A DNA stretch of 64,000 nt from Dastarcus helophoroides (taxonomy: Eukaryota > Arthropoda > Insecta > Coleoptera > Bothrideridae): contig CM053325.1 of assembly GCA_028583605.1 (NCBI GenBank), positions 45,826,987-45,890,986 of the forward strand, read 5' to 3'. Shown here one piece after another: positions 31,940 to 45,028 of the stretch. The notes under the pieces are model-generated. The model saw only the letters and a list, made by a program, of their open reading frames with translations, did no database searches and was not told the origin of the DNA. Made by a program: the position numbers and the translations under genes. Position 1 is the first letter of the stretch, and each line of letters opens with the position of its first letter.

Positions 31940-32448
31940 CTGAAAAGATTATATTAATGAGAGTTTACACTTGAATCGAATAGTAATTCTGGTGAAAAAA
32001 ATATCTTTTTGCTCCAAAAATTCTGCTCTTAGTGATAAGAAGAAATAGTTAATTGTGCACCGGAGTAAACTTTTGCTAGATCAGTCGATTATTAGACCAG
32101 GTTTAACATTCGCATCCGTGGGATAAAAGATTACGAAATCATTATCACGATTAAGAGAAGAAAGCTTCAAAATCGGTTCCACATACTCAAAGGCCCCAAA
32201 TACACATTTCTCCGATTGATAGTTCAAGGGAAAATTAGTGGCAAGAGAAATGTTGGCAGAAGACGTGCGTCATGGCTCAAAAACCTAAGAGACTGGTATA
32301 ACTGCAGTAACAACCAACTATTCCGAGCTGTAGTTAACAAGATTAAAATAGCTGTGATGATAGCAAACCTCCGATAGGAGATGCAACATAAGAACAACAA
32401 GAATGAGCCACTGGCTCATTTATTAAAATATAAAAAAAACATACTCAC
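31940..32448 (-). other. Intron 2 of gene 1, holding a LINE tail
   Basis: Bounded by donor GTGAGTAT (from 32448) and acceptor atcttttcag. It is largely occupied by the plus-strand LINE remnant. Confidence 0.75.
32147..32377 (+). pseudogene. LINE reverse transcriptase C-terminal remnant
   Basis: Seventy-six codons open to TAG at 32375-32377: IKRRKLQNRFHILKGPKYTF, LRLIVQGKISGKRNVGRRRA, SWLKNLRDWYNCSNNQLFRA, VVNKIKIAVMIANLR. This order (G..GRRR.SWL.NLR.W....ELFRA...K..IA.MIANLR) is the usual C-terminal end of polyproteins from many insect non-LTR retrotransposons. The rest is missing, as expected for a 5'-truncated insertion. A tail rich in A and T follows. It lies in intron 2 of gene 1, in opposite orientation. 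The clade cannot be set from this fragment. Confidence 0.75.
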
Positions 32449-32531
32449 TGTTTTTTATTTTCTGCTCTTTGGTTTGCCACTGGGATTACTTTACTTGATA
32501 TCCACGCGAATTGTAGTATCAAGTATAAGAT
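32449..32531 (-). CDS. Signal-peptide exon of Trp/Lys-repeat gene 1
   Basis: An 83-bp exon after acceptor tttcgtttcag (AG at 32533-32532), donor GTGAGTAT. In phase 0 it reads ILYLILQFAWISSKVIPVA, then NQRAENKK and a split Gln. The hydrophobic core and the small residues at PVA look like a signal peptide with cleavage near PVA/N. There is no ATG, so a short first exon encoding Met and a few residues must lie upstream (beyond 32540). This layout, a tiny first exon and an intron within the signal peptide, is usual for insect cuticular protein genes. I did not find the first exon; the M2 MITE and other repeats fill that region. Confidence 0.78.
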
Positions 32532-32674
32532 CTGAAACGAAAATTATTTAAAATGTAGTAAACATAAACACAGATGAAATAGTTATTTATTTTTATTTAT
32601 TTATTTTTTTCTCGGAAATAATAAGAAAAAATTTAAAAACTGCATTGTGAATACCTCTTGATTAAAAAATATAT

Positions 32675-34046
32675 ACAGGGCGGACCATAAGTAATGGTAC
32701 TTAGAGCAATAGTAGATTTCTCGCATTAAAATAACGTAATTTAGCCACATTTACCTTATACCAAAAGTTGATATTAGCAGAGATACAGTGTCAAAGTTGA
32801 AAAAAAGATTGTGATTTTTTCGCATAACTGATGAACACATTTCACTAAAGACAAGAAATTTGGCATAGGGGGGTTTCTTTGGTCAAGAAATTCTAATTTG
32901 CTAACAGATTGTCAGTAACTCATCGGGGGCGCCACCTGCGCTACCTTGTATTATTCTAAAGCGTCATAACTTTTTTGTGCCTTCGTGTACACTTACTTTA
33001 AATAGATTTTATTACTTACCTACATTTTTTAAGTAAAAAAGATATACTTTCTAAATGTTGATACAAGCAACCGTTTTCAAGATATTTGCCTTCAAAGTTT
33101 GCTGTACCTTTATTTTAAGTTATGTAAATGTGAATTTTTCGCAGTATTTTTCAAAATAAAAGTAATAAAACTGAGTCTAAAACAATTTATGTCAAATATT
33201 ACTACTGGCATTATTATTATACATATTTTTTAAATTTCTATAGCAAATTTAGATAAATCCCAAAACAAATTTTATTTACAAAAATAAGTATGCTTGAAAT
33301 GACCTTTTTCCTGTAAAGGGATTGAAAAAAATTAAAAATCTGACTGTCTTTTATTTAAATTCATCTCCAAATATCTGCTTTGACCTCCGAGACTATTAAA
33401 ATTTTCTTGTGCGGACTCAGAGATCATATCTCACATCTCTATGTTAGAAAATAAATTACGCCTTATTTTTTTTTTGATTTTATTTATAGAAATTTTCAAA
33501 ATTTAGGTAATAATATTACCAGCAAAGTAATATTGGATATTAATTAGTTTCAAACCTATCTTATGAATACTTTTTTTCAAGCCTACTTCGAAAATTTAAT
33601 ATCTTGGTAATTTAAAAGCAAGGCGCGTCAAGCTTTAAAGGCAAATATCTTGGTAACGTTGCTCGTATCAACTTTTAGAGAGTACATCTTTTTCACGTAA
33701 AAAATATGGAGAAATAAAATAACCCATTTGAAATTAATATACGTGGGTGCACAAAAAATTTATGACGATCTAGAATTATGCAGGATAGCACAGGTAGCGC
33801 CCCCTATCAGCTATTGGTAATATTTTAGCAAATTAAAGTTTGTCGACTTAAGAAACCTTCTTGTGCCAAATTTCGTGAATATATTACAATTCATTCCATA
33901 ATTGTTGAATTTTTTTTTTTAACTTTGACACCCTGTTTCTCTATTAATATCAACTTTTGGTATAAGGTGAATGTAGCTAAATCACATTAGTTTCATTCGA
34001 AAAATCCACCATTGCTCTGTGTACCATTACTTATGGTCCACCCTGT
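32675..34046. mobile_element. Palindromic MITE, family M2, copy 2
   Basis: Ends acagggcggaccataagtaa and ttacttatggtccaccctgt are inverted and flanked by TAT/ATA. The arms remain complementary for more than 150 bases, with further fold-back inside. About 1372 bp, no transposase. Very similar to 19862-21209. It separates the signal-peptide exon of gene 1 from any upstream first exon. Confidence 0.82.
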
Positions 34047-35038
34047 ATATAAGTAAAAACCAAATTCGTTATATCTCCAAATACTTGTAGTAGATCTATA
34101 CCCAAGTGAAGACTGAGTGAAGCCAATAAATAATAACACAAGACGTTACTTTAATAAATATTTTGAAAATGATCTTCATTATGGCAAGAAATTATTTAGT
34201 TTCACTTTCGAGCTTAGCATTTGGATTTTTGTGTTTTCTAAGAAAGATATATGCGTACATATGGTAAAAAAAACTAAATTGGTTTTCTTTCGTACAAACT
34301 ACAAAGAATGTAAAGTAAATCTTAAAGATCTTAAATGTTCTGAGTTAAGTGCAGTCAACGCTTTTCTTAGTTAAATCGCGAGGATATATTGCATTTTATC
34401 TCCTTTTTGCTTTATTAAAGTTAGGTATAGAAGGTGATGTCGAATTAGGTGCCTAAAAGAAGAGAAATAGCAGCCAATGAGTATATTTTTAAATTAACTT
34501 AATTATCTGAGATGAGCCGATGAGCGTTGTTGCTTATAAATACACGCACCTAAAAAATAATAAATGTGGAAAGTTTTATCTCTCTTTATCTGATATTTAT
34601 AAACTTTGACATTAACATGTAGTTCTTCAATTTATTTATTTCAGTGAAGCATTAATTAAGTGAAAACGAAATCAAACTTGACCTTTTTGCATTTTGCAAC
34701 GCTTTCGATTTATTTGTGCGACCACATAAGTTAATTGTATTAATCACTTATATATGTTTTGTATTCTTTCATTTTGCCTACTTCCTAATCGTAAGTCTTA
34801 TTTTATTAATAATATTGTCTACATTCATGTCAGTTTATTTCAATGTATAAAACTTTCATTTGAATTGAATAATCACACGTCTGAGGTACACCAATTACGT
34901 CTATAATAGTCTCTATACGGCAGATTAAAACTCTTATTAATATTTGTCCAAAAGTAAGTAAATTTGAGAATTCTTCGCGAATATAATGTATGATACTGAT
35001 CCCATGATTATATGGTAAGGATGCCAAATGGGAAATCA
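34047..35038. other. Region upstream of gene 1; promoter not resolved
   Basis: The missing first exon and promoter of gene 1 may lie here. A TATA-like tatttataag on the minus strand (about 34532-34541) is the only candidate noted. Open frames at 34117-34374 (plus) and 34830-35039 (minus) are unrecognised and AT-rich. Confidence 0.25.
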
Positions 35039-36770
35039 TTAACTGCGCTCCGTCCTAAAATGTCATTTCAGTGATTTTAAAGAGAAAGTTAATCCCTTGC
35101 CTGAACTGCGCTCTTTCATTAACTGGTCATTAGGGCACCATTAGGAACTGGACTATTAGGTGCTATGCTTAAATAGTATTTTTACATATATAATAACAAT
35201 AGAAAGTTGGAAAAGCAAATTGACCACCCAAATTCAGGCTTACTATAAAATAACAAGGACTGTCTTGATTCTTGTGTATTCATTTCCTGTAAGACATTCG
35301 CAAGCGTCATGTCGTTAAAGCAAATGTTAAGTCAAAGGGGCTTCCCTCTTATTTTGTACGAAAACCAAAAGTTTCGAAAGTTCAAAGTTTTGAAGACGAC
35401 TGGGGAGCAGTGTTAGGCTTGTACTCAAAAAAAAGTGCACTGTGAAACTCTACACCATCGGCGAAGACAATCCAATCTTTTCTAAAATTAATGGCATACA
35501 TAATAACGAAGAAAATGAAGAGAAGAATTTAAATCGTCAGAAGATCAACAACTCTGTAAAACGCCAGAGAGATAGAATCACAAGAAGAAGTGTTGGATAC
35601 ATTGACATGTAAGGATATTCGAAATTCCATCTCCCGACAAAAATTGCCCTCCATCACAAAATTGCCTTCGTCAACACAACATGTTCATGAGTTTCTTGAC
35701 GCAGCTCCAATTTCAACGACGACTGCTGAAACATTTCTGCTTGTAAATGACCACGACGTAAATCTTGTGATATTTGCAACAGATACAAATTTGAAGTTCC
35801 TATGCGAAAGCAAAGAAATTTACGTTGACGGAACTTTCGATTATTGCACAAAGTATTTTATGTAATTATTCACAATTCATGTGCGTAGAAGTGATATTAC
35901 GTTCCCCCTTCATTTTGCCTACTGAAAAACAAACACGAATCTGCATATATCGTGATGTTTGATGTGATGAAAAGGAAATGCCAGGAACGAAATTTATTGT
36001 GGAACCCCGAAACCATTGTCGTAGATTTTAAAAAGACGATACACATAAGTGTGATGAAAAATGTTCCTGTGGTGAAGATTATTGGCTGCAGATTTCTTTT
36101 GGCGCAGGCATGGTGGCGAAAAATTCAGGAACTGGGACTTGCTACTCACTATAAGGACGAAAAGTCTGTAGAGGGTAAATGGCTACGACACGTATTTGGA
36201 CTGACTTTCTTGGACCCAAGTGAGGTGAGTGATGCCATCGTTTGCGACTTAATGTCAGACGTTCCCAGCAAGACACAAAATTTTCAATTTGCGGACTATT
36301 TGGAGGACAACGACCTAACGGAAGGTACATTATTTCATCCATCCATTTGGGCCGCAAGCCGTGAATCTCTTGGTAGGACAACAGATGTATGTGAGTCCTT
36401 CCATTCCAAATTTACCCAACTATTTTGCTCACCCCATCCAAATATTCGTGTATTTCTGGAAACTCTAAGATCTGTACAGATAGATACTTATATAAAAATT
36501 AAAACGTAAAAAGTGCAAAAGAAAGTCGGAAACCGCAATAAAATAAGCAATATTTTTTATGTATTGTAAAAATTGTATAAAATGTTTTTAGTTTTGTAAA
36601 TATATCTAGTATGTATATATGTATGTATAATTATTGCGTAATGTAGTAAATTATACATGCCATGATTTTTCCAATACATCTGTGTTTTATTTGACGATGC
36701 TACATTTCTGCAGTTCATACCTGGGCTACCTACTTGCATATCTGTAATTATCAACTTGGAGCGCAGTTAA
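35039..36770 (+). mobile_element. MULE-type DNA transposon, degenerate
   Basis: Short inverted ends ttaactgcgctcc (35039-35051) and ggagcgcagttaa (36758-36770) enclose a broken transposase. Similar internal copies of the end (gaactgcgctctttc near 35103, ggagctcagttaa near 36799) suggest sub-terminal repeats. I saw no clear target duplication, so the exact limits are uncertain. Confidence 0.65.
35309..36509 (+). pseudogene. MULE transposase with FLYWCH-like N-terminus
   Basis: Starts ATG 35309: MSLKQMLSQRGFPLILYENQ then KFRKFKV, followed after a TAG (35414) and an A-run frameshift by CTVKLYTIGEDNPI and GIHNN. This resembles a FLYWCH zinc finger. The MULE domain follows from 35590: LCESKEIYVDGTFDYCTKYF, with the first catalytic Asp in DGTF. 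A stop interrupts the next motif (LFTIHV). From 35952 a shifted frame gives IVVDFKKTIHISV (second Asp) and GCRFLLAQAWWRKIQELGLA, the usual GC-FH-Q segment with His replaced by Leu, ending with a helical part to 36509. In live elements the enzyme cuts and pastes the transposon. At least two stops and two frameshifts show it is inactive. Confidence 0.75.
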
Positions 36771-37023
36771 GGCTTGGGATTAAAGGAAAGTTGGCCGTGG
36801 AGCTCAGTTAAGGTTCTCCCTGCCAAATATGGCATACAATTTAGATTTTGTATATTTCTTTCAAGATATAAAAGCAACGAAGTTTATTTTACTAGCTTGT
36901 ACATAAAGTTAGATATATATTTCACAACATTATTTTATATTCTATTGGAATTGCTAACAGTTTTTGAAATATAGGTGACATAACAAGAAGTTGCACTTTT
37001 TATGTCTTAGCCTAAAGGGATCG

Positions 37024-37712
37024 TAATTTGAGACACTTAGGGTTCCTAATTTGAGATACTTAGGGTTCCTAATTTGAGATATATCTTATATCTGTCAACT
37101 CCATTTTTAAACCCAGTTAAATTAGAAAGAAAGTTGATTTAAATAGTGTTATTGATTTTAATCATCATGTTCTCAGATAAATTTTCAGATTCAGTAACTT
37201 TTCTTTTCTTAATAAGTTTTTGGGTTTTCCCTTTTTGTTTTTTTTTGCTGTTGTGGCACCTTATTTAGGATCTTATCAGTCTGTTTTTAATTCTTTTCTG
37301 TTCGTTTAAAAGAGTTTGTTAGGAATCCTCAACTGTGTAATATTACAAAATTAATATACACAAGACATAATGAAATGGTATATTTTTTTAAAATTAAAAA
37401 AACACAATGAAATTCATTCAAATATTAGAAGTTATTATTCAATGGATAACCTAAATCCAATTTTGATTTGAATGGAGATAATTTAAATGATATAACATTC
37501 CTAGCAACTAGACAGGAAAAATTATCTTTTTCATTCTTTCTCAAAATCGAAATAGTTACGGCCATGCTTGGCAGTTTGCGAGAGGCTTACTGATGCATGA
37601 TCAATTTTGACCAAATGACGGAGCAAATGACATAACGTGACTCACGTAGTACAATACGCCAGATAATGACATGTCTCATATTAGGAACCCATCTCATGTT
37701 AGGCATTCTTAC
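37024..37712. mobile_element. TIR element with doubled terminal motif
   Basis: The left end has two tandem copies of acttagggttcctaatttga (from 37035). The right end has the inverted counterparts (atgtctcatattaggaaccc, atctcatgttaggcattctt). The interior has no coding frame that I recognise. It looks like a non-autonomous DNA transposon of about 0.7 kb. Confidence 0.5.
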
Positions 37713-39235
37713 CCTACACTGTAGCAGTTAAGAGATTTGGTTTGATTTGTCAATAAATAACTTGATAGTTTGAAATAAAAACAGTGTTTTGTTTTAATAT
37801 TACTATTTTATGGAGCGTCTTAGTCATAATGTCATTAATTTGAACCAGGTATTTGGAAGGCTTAATAAAGACAAAAAATTAAAAAAAAGTTAATTGAGCT
37901 TCTAAGAGGAATACTCTAATTCCCCCTAATAGGATGCTCCTGATTCTTAAAAAACTTTCTTAATAGATTTTGTTTGACGGCACTTGAAACTAATACAAGA
38001 ATAATTACATCTTTTTGGCATTTTTCGTCCGTTTTTAATCAACCATTCTAGTGAAACATAAAACAGAAATTTTTAAAATTGAAGATAAATCATTCGTCTG
38101 TAAACAAAATGTGGTGCAAAAATTTTCTCGGAATAATATGTTCTCTTAAAGATTCAGAAAATTCAAAACGTTGGTAATAGTTGTAGGAAAATATCTCTCA
38201 AGTATTTACCACTATATAATACTTGCATTTATTTCCTTTAAAAATATTCTGCACTGTTCACTTTCTTTTGCAACGGCCGATTTTCATGCGAAAAAGCAGG
38301 CAAATTGTAACTTAATTATTTCACTATTTCACTTTTAGACATATTAACATTTTGTACCTAAACAATCAAGGATGGATTTAAGCGTGCAAATGCAAGACCC
38401 TCCATTAATTAGGCGAGTCTCGACCAATGTAGTAGACTGTCTTGCTCTTTTAAGTTCGGGAAAACGCAGAGTTTTTTTTGAGGCGCAAGGAAAGCGTTAT
38501 ATTAATTTAAAGGTTAACGATCTTTAGATTATACCATACAGAGTGTTTCTGAATAAGATGTTAATATTTAAGGACCATAATCTTTATTAGACCATATTAT
38601 GAAAAAAAGTTTATGTCAACATAGGCACGAAATCGCTTTATTTTTAAAATTTAGTCTTGAAAATTAAGAAAATAATTCGTTTTTTCTTAAATACTTTAAA
38701 ACTCTTTAAATTTTTTTCTGCGTTATCCGCAGAAAAAAATATTGACATCAGTGGCGTCTGCGTAAACAACCTTTATTTATTGATAAAACTGCTCCCCTGA
38801 CTTTGTTCTTCTGATGAAACGTTTTTGATTAAAAAATTTAGATTTAAAAGTAATTTTTCACTTATTTCATGCAATGGTTCAATAATTATTAAAAATAGTT
38901 ATAGTAAGACCTTGCTTAATGCTGCTCTTTTTGGCACTGCTTTGTTTTAATACTTTTTTATCGGAATAGTGGGATTCTCTAAAAATTCCACGTAGCATTG
39001 GGCTTCCCCGAGATCCAAAGTACATACAATATTATATACATACATTTTTCTTGGAATGAGGTAACTAAAAAAACTTTGAAAGGGGTAAGGAAAAACATTT
39101 GGCCAGATCTAAATGACGACGATGACACTAAAGAATATGTGGTTGATATGAACGAAATAGTTGAATTATGAAAACAAACAGGGTTAGAAATATGAAAGAT
39201 CTCAAAAAAATTGTCATGTTAAGCTCAAGGAAATA
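37713..39235. other. Intergenic, no gene recognised
   Basis: AT-rich, without a recognisable frame or repeat end. Confidence 0.4.
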
Positions 39236-39507
39236 CAGTAGACTCCCGCTAAAGTTGCGCTCACCTAACTGGATCGATCGCTAAAATTGCTACTCCCCGT
39301 TATCCCTACCATTCTCGAAAAATATATACGTTTTATTGCACCTTGCGCGGTTGAGTGGGTTATTCAAAAGAGGTGCTAAAACTCGGAAGTCCAATTCGTT
39401 GTTCGAAAATTAGAGTGGGGGAATATCCGCGCAACTTTAATGATCCTGTCCTGACAACTTTAACGAGCGTGCAACTTTAATGGGCGCAACTTTAGCGGGA
39501 GTCGACT
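39236..39507. mobile_element. Pogo-like MITE
   Basis: Inverted ends cagtagactcccgctaaagt and the complement of actttagcgggagtcgactg, flanked by TA on both sides (39234-39235 and 39508-39509), 272 bp, no coding frame. TA duplication and a CAGTA-type start are usual for the pogo/Tigger branch of Tc1-mariner elements. Confidence 0.75.
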
Positions 39508-39509
39508 GT

Positions 39510-42500
39510 AGTAAAAATAGTGATTCTGAAGAGGGCAAAAAAAAACTTTCAACGGTATTTTTTCATATTTATATCTTTATATTTTACCAAATGAAAAAAA
39601 AACATATTAGCTTTTATTTTTATTTTGGCTTTTATCTAAGTTTAGTTTTTGGACATCTATATTTCAATCCGTTTGTTTTTCGTTTCTATTTAAAAAAAAA
39701 CTACCGACCTATGTTTTTGTCAGATGTCATGAGATGACGTTTTATTTAATATATCTTAAATTGCTAACGTTATTGCTGCTAGGGCTGCCAACGTTTTCTG
39801 AGACAATTCCTGAACAAATGAAAATATAAATTGTCAGAGGTGTTATTGCAGATTTGATAATTAAAAAGCAGCTCCTCTCCTTGAAAACAGAAATCATCTC
39901 AGATGCAAAGCTAAGCTTAATGACTTAAAAAAAACCCTCTTTGAAGTGATAAACGGAATATTTGATCAATAATTTTTTTCTCTGGCATTTTGACATTCAA
40001 TCTAGATTCGGGGCAACGACTTAAATTCGTACATAATAGACAGTTGACAATCATATTTGCTACTCAAATGTGTCCCAGATCCCCTCTATTACTTCATTTA
40101 ATTAAAGTCAGGCATCGTTAACTCAACAACTTAATATTACAAGTACATACTGAGGGAATTTTACATCATTCTGACTATATGTAGACGGGCATCATTTTGC
40201 TGCAGAATAATTTCTGGACTCATATTTGTTGGTAATGGAACTAAACAAATATAGTTCCAAAAGTTTGTGTATATGACTATGAAGAATCAAGACGTCCCAT
40301 AAACTACCAACAACTTCGTGCCTTCACTCAAAGTTATTCTATGCGAAGCTATGATAAATCAGGGTCCAAATGGGACGCCTTCTATAACTTTTAAACTTAA
40401 TAAAAGTAAAAATTTTCATATTTGTTACCATTAAGCAGCTTCTAGCCACGCAGTGGAAAAATATGGTTTTTAAGTTTTACGAAGATAGCATTATTAACAC
40501 TCTAAGGAATTTTATTTTCAATTTTTCAAAGCGTTTATTTTCTTGGGATGTTTGCATGTATTTTTCAAAAATTCTAGATCTTTAATTATTATATTTTTGA
40601 CCTTGGAAGAACATATAGGTAGTAAAACAGCAATTGAAAATTAAAATTACTCCATTTTTAAATTTTCTCTTTGTTTTTTTATTTATTTCCTTTATGCATT
40701 TGCTCGCATGATAATTTCTAGCTTTTTTTTGCGATGGATTCCGCGTCCTTACCATTTATTGTTTCTGTCGAGGGCAATGCTCCTTTAGTGGTTTTGTTAT
40801 GTTAATACCATAAGTGGCAATTAACAAAGCTGTCATCCTTTTAAATAAATATGATATTTTGGGTTATTTACTAGTCAATGCTGTTTTCGATTGTAAAAGG
40901 AATAGTGGCAGCAAGCCAAGATCTCTTGGTGAGATTTGTTCTATGTAAAAATGTTCATTTCAAATTCTAAGTGTGAGAATCTACGGACATGTAAGCCACT
41001 TTAATAATAAATGCAAATAAGACAATCGAGTACGCGGAACAGTAGAGTTTTGTAATTATCGAAATAAAGCGTCTTCCAGCGGATACAAGTTTCGTGGTGC
41101 ACGTTATTCAAATGCTTTCACTAACAATGAGTGAAACGAATTAGGACGGTATAATATCTGAATAAACAATGCATTTTGTGGTTTATCTGGTGAATCTCTC
41201 TTTTCAAACACATATAGTGCATTAAAGAACACCTAGTTTAGCCATTAGGTTAAGGTGGCGATAATAATGTGCCATTTGTTTGCATACACGCAGCGCAGAT
41301 TATTTGCAGTCATGTTACATGTATTTTATAACGAGAATTTACTAGCAGAAACTCATCTAAGTGATTTCATGGAACTACATGAGAAAAGTCACGTGGACTT
41401 TTTTCATTTCATTGTATTAGTCGCCAGTTTGACCTTTTAAAGAAAAAATTGATTGAATAATTTAGAACTGGAAAAGTCCAGAAACACTTGAAACGGGGAA
41501 CACGATTGATGCGATATTTAAAAAAAAATTCGGACCTAACGTCTGATTTTTTTCTTACATGATAGAAACTGTAGAATTATATTTGAAGAAATTATGCTTA
41601 TGTAATATTTAAACGCCCCCACTTTTTTATATTTAAATTCCCGAATGATAGAAAAACTCTTAACATATCTAAACATCTCAATGTATTGAAATTATTTTAG
41701 TAAATAACTTTTAATTTTTTGTTTAACCCTATAGTGCATCTAAATGTTGTGACATATTTTGGTAGATTCTACTTGTTTTGAATTCCCATCAAAAGAAATT
41801 TAGAGGAGTGGAGACCGAGGTGACCGTTCAATTGAAAATCTTCACCTTATCTCCCCATCGATCATTATTAGAATTTCAATTCTTTCCGTTTCATTAAGCT
41901 TAAATATTTCTTTTATTATATTATGAATGTTGATAAAATTTTTAAACTTAAGTTAAATTCATTCGAATGCAATTAAACGTGTTATTTATAAAAATTTTAT
42001 AAATTTAAGAATTTCTGTTTCGTCCTGATAAGATTTATATCTAAACACGCACAACTAAATAACCATTGACATAAATGTGTAAGAATATTTGGACTTGTAC
42101 TTTTTTAGTCTGTGGTAAAGATTTTACAAATTAACACAAAATTTTCTTGTTTTAAGAAAGTTAATACACTCATAAAACGATTTATGTCGTCCTACATGGT
42201 TATTAATTTCAGTCATGTAACTTCAATTAATTAGAGAAATGCGGTATATGTTTTCATTTATTTGTATTTTTAATGTCTCAACAAAAATTATATATTCCGT
42301 AACGCTAGAAGCGCATAAAAAGTTCACCTAGGAGCAATTTAAAGAATTATGTTTATATATAAAGTCATACATATTTTTGAATTTGATCATTTTATTAAAA
42401 GGTTTCATGCACTTGCTGATAAACGTTATACTATTCATGGATTTTCCCATAAAAAGATTGCACTCCATTTTTTTTGGGTTGAAATGAAATTTGCAATAAA

Positions 42501-44230
42501 ATTAGCTATTTATTTAAACACAAAAAACTCAGAACTTTCAATCTTTGAAAGAAAGGAAGTCATTATACTTAAAAAATTAGTAATAGTAATTATAAACGGT
42601 GACTTGTAACTTATTGTTAGTAGCAGTATTTCTATAAAGTTGAATTGGTCTGCTTGAAATTATCGAATCTCCTAATATATAAAATCTCAATCACTACTAA
42701 GCTTTGTGCTATTAATTTTGAAAGAAATTAGTTTGTGGAATTTCTCTATTTAGCACATAATAGTGGCATTCGAAATAGGTTTTTTATAGGAAAGAATGAA
42801 TGATTATTTTATAATGACAGTGCAATTTTTTATATATTTGCTAACAAGAAACTTGTTACCAAGAACTTTTTTAGTAGCGTAGATCTCTTTTAAATACAAT
42901 CCAGAATTCCTAAAGATACGAGTATCAATGATTTTTCATGGTGGAATAACCTTTTAAAACTCGTTTTTTTTAGAGGAAGTCCATAATTACGTGGAAAGCT
43001 TTTTACGTTTCCTTTTTTTTGCTAAAAGAATTTGATGACATTTAAATAAAACTTTCACTCTATGTCAAATCTCTATCTCTTCTTGTGATTTATAGTTCTC
43101 ATATAGGGAATATGACTGCTATATAGCAGTACAAATACCTACATAGTTGAGTTGATAATGGGCTAATCATTCGAAATCCGTCATACATTAAATGTAGTAG
43201 CGTGCTCAGAAAATTGCTTCTGCTTCTGTGAATGTTAATAATAATAATAATAAAAAGCGCTAAATGAAAAACTCGTAACGGGTTATTGGTATTTAAAAAT
43301 AAAAAATAGCTACCTAGGTTAAGAAAAAATACATATAAACATAGTTGATATGCCCTTCAAATCAACTTAAAGGCAACATAATAAATGGTAATTAATGATA
43401 ACGAAATATGAAAAAAACATTCAGATTCTCGTAATAAAAGACTAATTGCAACAAAGGTAGTAATCACGATAGTTTCTTCGAGATTTTTTTATAGATATAA
43501 AAGTTTTTAGAAATGTACAACGAAAGAACATGAACAACGAAAGAAATGTATAACAAATCTCAAGCGACGAAAAAATGGTTTTGTTATAAGCTAATTTTGT
43601 ATTAAGGGATAAATAACAGTAATACTATAATCCATTCATACTTTCAGATTAGTTTGTTAGAAATAAGCGGATTCCTATAAGCGAGCACTAGAGTAATTGA
43701 CCTTTTTTATTTAAATTGTTGGTCGAAACTTATACTTTTCACATTTTTCTTGAAACTTCGACTTTAATTTCAAAGCATACACTTTTTTATCTAAATCTTA
43801 ATAACAATTTAAAATTTTTTTCTATGAATTCCGGACCTTCTAGATAATTTGAGCTATAATTTTAATTATATTATTTTAAAATTTGAAATTGCGGTTTAGA
43901 TTTAACAATTTTATAAATTCTAAAAATTTTTTTAACATGTTCCATTCTTTCATCAAAAACTCCAGTTCCAAAAATGTCAACATGGCAGAATGTTCGTCTT
44001 CAACCTCAACATATACTCTACTCTCAAAACTATTCCTAATATTAAACATACATTATGCCACTAGTATTTCATAAAAAATACTCAATATCATATTTCGTTT
44101 CTCATAAGGACCAGTTACAGTGCAAATAAAAATGTTTAGTTCGTTAGTATCTTGTTTAGTAAACTTACTCTTAAAGGCAAAATTGTTCGGTACAAGTCAG
44201 TGTGCAATAATAATAAGCTTACAGTTTCTA
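39510..44230. other. AT-rich intergenic, no gene recognised
   Basis: Open frames here (for example 41255-41440 and 42349-42609) are at most 86 codons, AT-driven, and resemble nothing known to me. No exon-like GC-rich islands. Confidence 0.4.
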
Positions 44231-44237
44231 TTTCCAT

Positions 44238-44285
44238 AGGCGTACCTAGGGAAGGGCAAGGGGGGGCAGCTGCCCCCTCTGGATT
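44238..44285. repeat. Possible hAT-type end fragment
   Basis: cataggcgtacctagggaag followed by a G-run and a self-complementary ggggcagctgcccc. CATAGGCGTA-like starts are common on hAT elements, but the other end was not found. Confidence 0.3.
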
Positions 44286-44555
44286 TTATCTACGTACCCA
44301 TAACCCTAGAAATTTTACTGCCAATGCCTTATTTCACTGATGCAATGGAGAAGTTTCATGATGTTGTTAATACTATCATTATACTATAATGTACAGTTTT
44401 TAGAGAACAGGTATCGTCTCACATTATTGAATATGATTATAGTTCTAAAAGAAATATATTTGACATGTTAACTTTAACCTGTTTGTCATAATGTTGGTTA
44501 CTTGAATAAATAACACTACAAAATACTTTCTATGAAATGAAATCTTTCGTTATAG

Positions 44556-44685
44556 TAGTTTGTGCAACAAGAGCGGATATGATGTCCATATCGCACGAGA
44601 ACGAAGTTTGAGCACGACGCCGAAGGCGGAGTGCCTCAATCGTTCGAGTGCGATATGGACAATCCGCTCGAGTTGTACAGCGTAT
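44556..44685. repeat. Hairpin repeat, gagcggat arms
   Basis: The left arm gtgcaacaagagcggatatg with tccatatcgcacgagaacga pairs with the right arm tcgttcgagtgcgatatgga with atccgctcgagttgtac. The loop is GC-rich. Probably part of the same fold-back element as the palindrome at 45029-45088. Confidence 0.65.
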
Positions 44686-45028
44686 TTTTCCCACGACTAC
44701 GATCTATCAAAGACTAAAATACGATTTAGCAAATTAATAATTTTTCATGTGACATTTGCAGTTTCTAATATATTTTATATAGTGTCTATGTGTCAATGAA
44801 ATGTCATAAATTTATCGCAACAAAATTCATATTTACTATTTGATTTTTAAGGTAATCATATCTTGAATATTTCACTTGCAGCCTCAGAAATGTCCGCTGG
44901 GATAAAGTTTACTGATTCTGCACTAAAAGCACTCATTTTAAATATTTTCTTTAGAAAATACCGAAGTCAGTTTGACAGATTCTATGGTATAATTCTGAAT
45001 CTAAAAATGACATTCGTCTTTATCGCAT

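Noticed and set aside
34817..34834. Minus-strand ATGAAT before GTAGAC as first exon of gene 1
   Set aside because: The donor is weak and nothing else supports it, so the first exon is left unassigned.
38812..38835. CTGATGAAACG at 38.8 kb as a ribozyme candidate
   Set aside because: No stem II and no GAAA at the right distance.
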